Positions 59,181 through 64,000 of a stretch of DNA of 64,000 nucleotides are shown piece by piece. The notes beneath the pieces are model-generated. The model searched no databases. It was not told the DNA's origin and saw only the letters and a list, made by a program, of their open reading frames with translations. Both the position numbers and the translations under genes were made by a program. Source of the DNA: Modicisalibacter radicis (lineage in GTDB: Bacteria; Pseudomonadota; Gammaproteobacteria; Pseudomonadales; Halomonadaceae); assembly GCF_900961225.1 (NCBI RefSeq), contig NZ_CAAHFN010000058.1:1-64000 (forward strand), read 5' to 3'. Positions within the stretch are counted from its first letter, which is position 1; every line of letters starts with the position of its first letter.

Positions 59181-60368
59181 ATGACGACCGCGAGTCCCGA
59201 TCGCACCCAGCAGACCGACACCCGCCAGCGCTTCGACATGGGCGAACTCGCTGCTTATCACGACGGCCCCGCCCTGAGCGATGCCGTGGCGACCGGTGCG
59301 CGTGTCACCGTGACCTGGGACGATGGTACCCAGGGTCATTTCCCGTTGCTGTGGCTGCGCGATCATTGCCCGTGCGCCGCCTGCCGCCACCCGCTGACCC
59401 GCGAGCGCCTCTATCTGCCGCTCGAGAGCATTTCCGGCGCCCCCACCGTCAGCCTCGACGACGGCATCCTGCGCCTGGCGTGGGCCGACGGCCATGTCAG
59501 TCACTTCGACCCGGTATGGCTCCATCAGCGCCGTCTGGAAGAGGCCGGCATGCAACAGCCGCAAGCGCTACCGGCGCGCCGTCCATGGGCAAGCGATTTC
59601 CGCCCCACTCGCGTTCGCCACGCCGATTTCCTCGAGAAGCAGGGCGAGCGTGAATGGCTCGAAGCGCTGCTGCGCGATGGCCTGGTGCTGCTCGAGGAGG
59701 GCCCGCTGGCCGATGAGGAGGTCAGCCGGCTGGCCGGGCGCATCGGCCCGATGCGCGCCACCAACTTCGGTGCGCGCTTCGACGTGCGCTCCAAGCCCAA
59801 TCCCAACAACGCCGCCTATACCGCCATCGGCCTGGCGCTGCACACCGACCTGCCCAACTGGCGCCAGCCACCGGACATCCAACTGCTGTATTGCCTGCAG
59901 AACGAAGCCGAGGGCGGCGAGTCGACGTTCGCCGACGGCTTCGCGGTGGCCGAGGCCCTGCGCGACGTCGACCCCGAAGCGTTCCGCATCCTCGCCGAGA
60001 CGCCCATCGACTTCCGCTTCCAGGACGAGGCGCACGATATCGCGGTCCGCGCGCCGGTGATCCAGCTCGATGCCGACGGCAACCCGCTGGAAGTACGCTT
60101 CAACAACTGGATTCGCGACACCCTGCGGCTGCCGCTGGCAAGGGTCGAAGCCTGGTACGCCGCCTATCAGCGCTTCTGGCAGATGCTTCACGACCCGCGG
60201 CATCAGATCGAGTTCGCCCTCGAGCCGGGCCAGATGATCGCCTTCGACAACCGTCGCGTACTGCACGGCCGGCGCGCCTTCGACCCCAACACCGGCAAGC
60301 GTCACCTGCAGGGCACCTATCTCGACCTGGATCTGCTGGAGTCGCGCCTGCGCGTGCTGGCGCGCTGA
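59181..60368 (+). CDS. Gamma-butyrobetaine dioxygenase
   Basis: A 395-aa Fe(II)/2-oxoglutarate dioxygenase that hydroxylates gamma-butyrobetaine to L-carnitine. An N-terminal zinc-type module (LRDHCPCAACRHP; C63, C65, C68, H70) precedes the TauD/TfdA-type catalytic domain. The iron triad is H221-x-D223 (HTDLPNW) and H362 (VLHGRRAF). GDNRR-like DNRRVLHGRR and the 2-oxoglutarate-binding arginines follow. AGGAGGCC lies before the ATG. It may supply carnitine for osmoprotection or for degradation to glycine betaine. Confidence 0.9.
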   Translation: MTTASPDRTQQTDTRQRFDMGELAAYHDGPALSDAVATGARVTVTWDDGTQGHFPLLWLRDHCPCAACRHPLTRERLYLPLESISGAPTVSLDDGILRLAWADGHVSHFDPVWLHQRRLEEAGMQQPQALPARRPWASDFRPTRVRHADFLEKQGEREWLEALLRDGLVLLEEGPLADEEVSRLAGRIGPMRATNFGARFDVRSKPNPNNAAYTAIGLALHTDLPNWRQPPDIQLLYCLQNEAEGGESTFADGFAVAEALRDVDPEAFRILAETPIDFRFQDEAHDIAVRAPVIQLDADGNPLEVRFNNWIRDTLRLPLARVEAWYAAYQRFWQMLHDPRHQIEFALEPGQMIAFDNRRVLHGRRAFDPNTGKRHLQGTYLDLDLLESRLRVLAR

Positions 60369-60402
60369 TCGCCCCTGCCCGCCGACGAATCAAGACGTCA
60401 CC

Positions 60403-60431
60403 GTGCCTCGGTCTCGGGACCGAGGCACTTT
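60403..60431 (+). terminator. Rho-independent terminator after the dioxygenase gene
   Basis: An 11-bp perfect stem (60403-60413 with 60418-60428) closes a TCGG loop and is followed by TTTA. Confidence 0.8.
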
Positions 60432-60510
60432 ATGTCCTTGCGAACGTTGGCCGGCATCGCTTATCCCAGTATCCTGAGCGCGAACTCCCTCGCGACGAGC
60501 TCCCCTCTGC

Positions 60511-61200
60511 ATGAACCGTTCCCTGGCTCTCGTCATCGCCCTGCTGCTCGGCCTGGTCGGCCTGGGCCTGCTCTGGCAGTGGCTGGCGATGAACGATGCG
60601 CTGACCCCGCAACGACTGCTGGAAATGACCCAATACGCGCTGAGCTGGCGCGATTCGCCATGGGCGGTGCTGGTGGTCATGGGCGTCTATGTCGGAGCGT
60701 CGCTGGTGGTCTTCCCGCTGAGCATCCTGGTGGCGGTGACCGGGCTGCTGTTCGGCCCGCTGTGGGGCTTCGGCTACTCGCTCGTCGGTACACTGCTGGC
60801 CTCGGCCGCCACCTACTGGGTGGGCCGCAAGCTCGGCCGCGAGGTGCTGCTGCGCCATGGCGGCAAGCACCTCAATGGCCTGGCCAAGCGGCTCGCCGGA
60901 CGCGGCGTGCGCACCATGACGGTGGTCAACCTGCTGCCACTGGCGCCCTTCACGTTGACCAACATGATGGCCGGCGCCTTCCATCTGCGCTTTCGCGACT
61001 ACATGGTCGGCTCGCTGATCGGCATCATCCCCGGGCTGATCGGGGTCACGCTGCTGGGCAGCCAGCTCAAGCAGTTGATTACCGCCGAAAATCGCGGCGA
61101 GCTGGCATGGGCATTGGGCGGCATCGCGCTCGGCGTGCTGGTGCTGGTTGCGCTCAAGCGCTACGCGGACCGAAAGCAGCGCTCGCGCCGCGGTTTCTGA
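60511..61200 (+). CDS. TVP38/TMEM64 (VTT-domain) family membrane protein
   Basis: A 229-aa protein with about six transmembrane segments and the VTT domain signature: VVFPLSILVAVTGLLFGPLWGFGYSLVGTLLASAATYWVGRKLG. NLLPLAPFTLTNMMAGAFHL is the reentrant-loop region of this scramblase/DedA-like fold. The family acts in membrane lipid handling; a specific role is not inferable. Confidence 0.88.
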   Translation: MNRSLALVIALLLGLVGLGLLWQWLAMNDALTPQRLLEMTQYALSWRDSPWAVLVVMGVYVGASLVVFPLSILVAVTGLLFGPLWGFGYSLVGTLLASAATYWVGRKLGREVLLRHGGKHLNGLAKRLAGRGVRTMTVVNLLPLAPFTLTNMMAGAFHLRFRDYMVGSLIGIIPGLIGVTLLGSQLKQLITAENRGELAWALGGIALGVLVLVALKRYADRKQRSRRGF

Positions 61201-61226
61201 CATCTATCCGCGCGCGACCGAGTGGT

Positions 61227-62540
61227 CTACTTTTGAGAGGCTTCCGATTCGTCCGGCTTGACCAGCGGCAGGCCGAACATCGGCTCGTCCTGCAGCACCG
61301 AACGCAGCACCCGGCCGCGATGGCGCAACAGCTGCCACTCCGCCTCGAGCCGGCCGCGTACACGCTCCCAGGCGCCGTCGTCGGCATGACTGACCGGGCC
61401 GCCGGCGGCGATGACCCGGCGATAGACCGCCAGGCAGGAATCCGCGCAACAGGCCTCGTCGAAGGCATCGGCGGTTGCCAGCGCACCTTCGCGTAGCACT
61501 TCCCGCAGTGCCGGGTCGGCCAGCCTGTCGAGCGCCGCACCGAAAGCGGCGACATCGTCGCTCGCCAGCGCCAGCCCGTTCTCGCCGTCGCGCAACACCT
61601 CGCGCACTCCGGAGGCGTCGATCGCCACCACCGGCAATCCCGCCGCCATCGCCTCGACCAGCACCATGCCCTGGGTCTCGCTGTGGGAGGCGAAGCCGAA
61701 CACGTCCATGGCGTGATAGGCATCGATCAGCGCCTGATCGTGCAACTTGCCCGTGAAATGGAAGCGATCGGCGACGCCCTGCTGGGCCGCCGCACCATGC
61801 ATGGCGGTACGCGCATCGCCATCGCCGACGATCAGAAAGTGCGCCTCGCGGTAGTCGGCCAGCCAGCTAGCCACCGCACGGGCGAGGAACGGCAGGTTCT
61901 TTTCCTGGGCCAGGCGGCCGACATGGCCGACCACGTAGGCGGACTCTGGGATACCCATCCGCCGCCGCAGCGCCAGGCCGTTGCCATTGGCGAAACGACG
62001 CGTATCGACGCCACTGGGGACCACGTGGACGGCGCTGTTGGCGCCACGCAGAAACAGCAGGTCGCGGATGCTCTCGCTGGGGGCGATCACCGCATCGCAG
62101 AGATGGGTGTACTCGGTGGACAGCGCCACGGCGAAACGCTGCATGCGCGGCGAATCGCCCGGCACGTAGTGGGTGTAGTGCTCGTAGAGCGTGTGATGGG
62201 TGAATACCAGCGGCAGGCCATAGGTCTCGGCGGCCCGCGCCGCGGTGTCGCCGAGCAGGAACGGATGGTGTGAATGGACGATGTCGGGCTCGAAGGCCTC
62301 GATGGCCTCGTAGAGCTGGCCGGGGATCGGCACCGGCAGCGAGAAATCGCTGCCGTTGAAGTGCTGCACCGCCGCCACGCGGATCACGTCCGGCTCATGC
62401 CGCGGCTGGCCCTGCAGCTTGGGCGCCACCACCAATACCCGATGCCCTTCTGCCTGCAAACGACCCTTGAGGCGCTGGACCGACTCGCTGACGCCGCCCA
62501 CTATCGGCCGGTAGGTATTGGTAAACATGAGGATATTCAA
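61227..62540 (-). CDS. Family 4 glycosyltransferase
   Basis: A 437-aa GT4 (GT-B fold) enzyme. The N terminus MNILMFTNTYRPIVGGVSESVQRLKGRL holds the acceptor-side glycine loop. The C-terminal nucleotide-sugar site shows HSETQGMVLVEAMAAGLPVVAID. The role is likely glycolipid or polysaccharide assembly at the membrane. It is convergent with the TVP38 gene and stands alone. Confidence 0.88.
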   Translation of the reverse strand: MNILMFTNTYRPIVGGVSESVQRLKGRLQAEGHRVLVVAPKLQGQPRHEPDVIRVAAVQHFNGSDFSLPVPIPGQLYEAIEAFEPDIVHSHHPFLLGDTAARAAETYGLPLVFTHHTLYEHYTHYVPGDSPRMQRFAVALSTEYTHLCDAVIAPSESIRDLLFLRGANSAVHVVPSGVDTRRFANGNGLALRRRMGIPESAYVVGHVGRLAQEKNLPFLARAVASWLADYREAHFLIVGDGDARTAMHGAAAQQGVADRFHFTGKLHDQALIDAYHAMDVFGFASHSETQGMVLVEAMAAGLPVVAIDASGVREVLRDGENGLALASDDVAAFGAALDRLADPALREVLREGALATADAFDEACCADSCLAVYRRVIAAGGPVSHADDGAWERVRGRLEAEWQLLRHRGRVLRSVLQDEPMFGLPLVKPDESEASQK

Positions 62541-62593
62541 GCCATCGTCTCCCTTGGCAACCAGGACGCCCCCGTGTGAGGCCGCACATCATA

Positions 62594-63535
62594 TCAGGCC
62601 GAGCCCCACTTGCCTGCTTCCGACGTACCGCCGTCCAGTGATGGCACGCGTCCGGGCAGGTTGTTTTCAAGGTAGGCGATAAAGGCCCGTAACCGCGCGG
62701 GTAGATGACGGCGGGGCTCGTAGATGGCATAGAAATCGGCCGCCACCCCTTGCCAGTCCGGCAGCAGGGCCCGCAATTCGCCCCGTTGCAGATAAGGGTA
62801 GGCGTCCCACCATGAACGCAGCATGACGCCGTGGCCGTCCAGCGCCAGGCGCGTGACCACCTCGGCATCGTTGCTCGCCAGCCGTCCACCGACCTTGACC
62901 GCCGCCGTCTCGCCACCACGATCGAAGCGCCACAAGGCATAGCCGCTGTCGTTCTCGCGCACCACCAGACAGTCGTGGTCCGACAGCTCGCGGGGATGGG
63001 TCGGCGCCGCGCGGCGGGCCAGATAGCCAGGGGCAGCGCACAGCACCCGCCGGTTGGCCAGGATGCGCCGCGCAACCACGCGGGCATCCGGCGGCGGACC
63101 GACGCGAATACCCACGTCGAAGCCGTGATCGGCCAGGTTGAGCGGAAAATTGGTCAGTTCGAGCAGCACCTCGAGACGTGGATGTTCGGCGGTGAAGCGC
63201 GAGACCAGTGGCGCGACATGCCGTCGGCCGAAGCCGAACGTCGCGTTGATCCGCAGCTGACCGCTGAGCGCCGCCTGCCGCGCACTCAGCGCGCCCTCGA
63301 GTTCACCGAGTTCATCGAGAATTGCCGCGCCACGGCGCCGGTAGAGCTCGCCCTCCGCGGTCAGCGACAGCCGGCGCGTGGTACGGCTGGCAAGCTCGAC
63401 CCCGAGGCGCGACTCGAGCTGCTTGAGGCGCTTGCTCACCGCCGACAGCGACATGCCCAGCTCCTGCGCGGTGGCGGTCAGGCTGCCACAGCGGGCCAGG
63501 CGCTGAAAGAATGCCAGATCGTCGAGCGGGGCCAT
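62594..63535 (-). CDS. LysR family regulator (TtuA/DmlR-like context)
   Basis: A 313-aa regulator with helix-turn-helix FFQRLARCGSLTATAQELGMSLSAVSKRLKQLESRLG and a complete effector domain. AVSKRLKQLE is the CrgA/DmlR-like pattern. The ATG at 63535 gives MAPLDDLAFF; a GTG at 63553 would add six residues. It is divergent from the tartrate/D-malate dehydrogenase gene and is the probable regulator, as in the dmlR-dmlA pair. Confidence 0.87.
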   Translation of the reverse strand: MAPLDDLAFFQRLARCGSLTATAQELGMSLSAVSKRLKQLESRLGVELASRTTRRLSLTAEGELYRRRGAAILDELGELEGALSARQAALSGQLRINATFGFGRRHVAPLVSRFTAEHPRLEVLLELTNFPLNLADHGFDVGIRVGPPPDARVVARRILANRRVLCAAPGYLARRAAPTHPRELSDHDCLVVRENDSGYALWRFDRGGETAAVKVGGRLASNDAEVVTRLALDGHGVMLRSWWDAYPYLQRGELRALLPDWQGVAADFYAIYEPRRHLPARLRAFIAYLENNLPGRVPSLDGGTSEAGKWGSA

Positions 63536-63658
63536 GAGAGTACGATTCTCCACTTTTTCGCAACAATGACTTGCACTCTAGCCTGATTATCTCGGCACGC
63601 ACAGGGTCTAGACTGGATGGACAACCTATGACTCGGATCACCCCGTCAGGAGACATCA

Positions 63659-64000
63659 ATGAGCCACAAGATTGCCGTGATGGCCGGCGACGGCATCGGC
63701 CGCGAAGTCGTGCCGGAAGGACTGCGCGTGCTCGAGGTCGCCGCCGAGCGCTTCGGTATCGCACTGGAGTTCGAGCACTTCGACTTCGCCAGCTGCGACT
63801 ACTACCTCGAGCATGGCAAGATGCTGCCCGACGACTGGCGCGACACGCTCGGCCGCTTCGATGCATTGTTCTACGGCGCGGTCGGCTGGCCCGAGAAGGT
63901 CCCCGACCATGTCTCGCTGTGGGGCTCGCTGCTGCAGTTCCGGCGCGGCTTCGATCAGTACATCAACCTGCGTCCGTGCCGCTCCATGCCCGGCATCAGG
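63659..64000 (+). CDS. Tartrate/D-malate dehydrogenase, N-terminal part (truncated by window end)
   Basis: The first 114 codons of a beta-decarboxylating dehydrogenase of the isocitrate/isopropylmalate superfamily. The opening KIAVMAGDGIGREVVPEGLRVLE and the stretch ALFYGAVGWPEKVPDHVSLWGSLLQFRR closely match TtuC/DmlA. INLRPCR contains the substrate-site arginine. It probably oxidises tartrate or D-malate with NAD. The reading frame runs past base 64000. Confidence 0.9.
   Translation, partial: MSHKIAVMAGDGIGREVVPEGLRVLEVAAERFGIALEFEHFDFASCDYYLEHGKMLPDDWRDTLGRFDALFYGAVGWPEKVPDHVSLWGSLLQFRRGFDQYINLRPCRSMPGIR

Noticed and set aside
1..64000. tRNA, rRNA, CRISPR array or intact insertion sequence
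   Set aside because: None was found by eye on either strand; no regular spaced repeats or transposase motifs were seen. A tRNAscan or CRISPR search would settle this.

Overview
The window is 64 kb of GC-rich, gene-dense chromosome from a free-living heterotrophic gammaproteobacterium. Gene content (phasin, TRAP transporter, glycolate oxidase, gamma-butyrobetaine hydroxylase, PQQ dehydrogenase, YfcG-, YdiJ- and MtfA-like proteins) fits a Halomonas-like member of the Halomonadaceae. That placement is inference; no rRNA or marker gene is present. I saw no tRNA, rRNA, CRISPR array, prophage or intact insertion sequence.

Layout. 0-2.7 kb: molybdate importer modABC. 2.7-4.3 kb: a phasin with two candidate PhaR operators, divergent from a threonine-dehydratase-family enzyme. 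4.5-9.2 kb: a Liv-type importer (two ATPases, two permeases) with its binding protein on the facing strand. 9.4-15.3 kb: an AaeXAB-like aromatic-acid efflux operon, then a membrane PQQ dehydrogenase. 15.4-19.5 kb: a GNAT protein, two GSTs and a periplasmic NMT1-like/GGDEF fusion. 19.4-31.1 kb: a catabolic locus of visibly lower GC: gamma-carbonic-anhydrase-like protein, YdiJ-like D-2-hydroxyacid dehydrogenase, glyoxylate-type aminotransferase, CaiB CoA-transferase, crotonase-fold protein, TRAP transporter, GlcG/HbpS-like protein and a GntR regulator. 31.1-36.5 kb: glcC and glcDEF plus a second GlcG/HbpS protein (glycolate to glyoxylate), with a GlcC-type operator. 36.5-46.8 kb: mixed housekeeping and transport genes, a C-terminal remnant of an NhaC antiporter, a GNAT-nitrilase fusion, mtfA and a zinc alcohol dehydrogenase.

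46.8-57.6 kb is the most intriguing part. A PmrAB/QseBC-type two-component system has a perfect CTTAAG-N5-CTTAAG box upstream of its own regulator gene. A near-identical box lies in the divergent promoter of a PepSY/cytochrome b561 pair and a five-gene operon: thermostable-hemolysin-family protein, AMP-dependent ligase, heme-oxygenase-fold di-iron-like enzyme, short-chain dehydrogenase and a secreted TPR-like protein. I read the five-gene operon as an undescribed biosynthetic pathway under envelope-stress control. A lipid A/undecaprenyl-type glycosylation trio (GT2, LpxB-N-like, ArnT-like) follows.

57.6-64 kb: a His/Arg/Asp-rich secreted protein, a LysR regulator divergent from gamma-butyrobetaine dioxygenase, a TVP38/TMEM64 membrane protein, a GT4 glycosyltransferase, and a LysR regulator divergent from a tartrate/D-malate dehydrogenase that runs off the window end.

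Connections: molybdate uptake supplies molybdoenzymes. Glycolate oxidase makes glyoxylate, which the neighbouring aminotransferase could convert to glycine; this is the most plausible link between the glc operon and the TRAP/CaiB locus.
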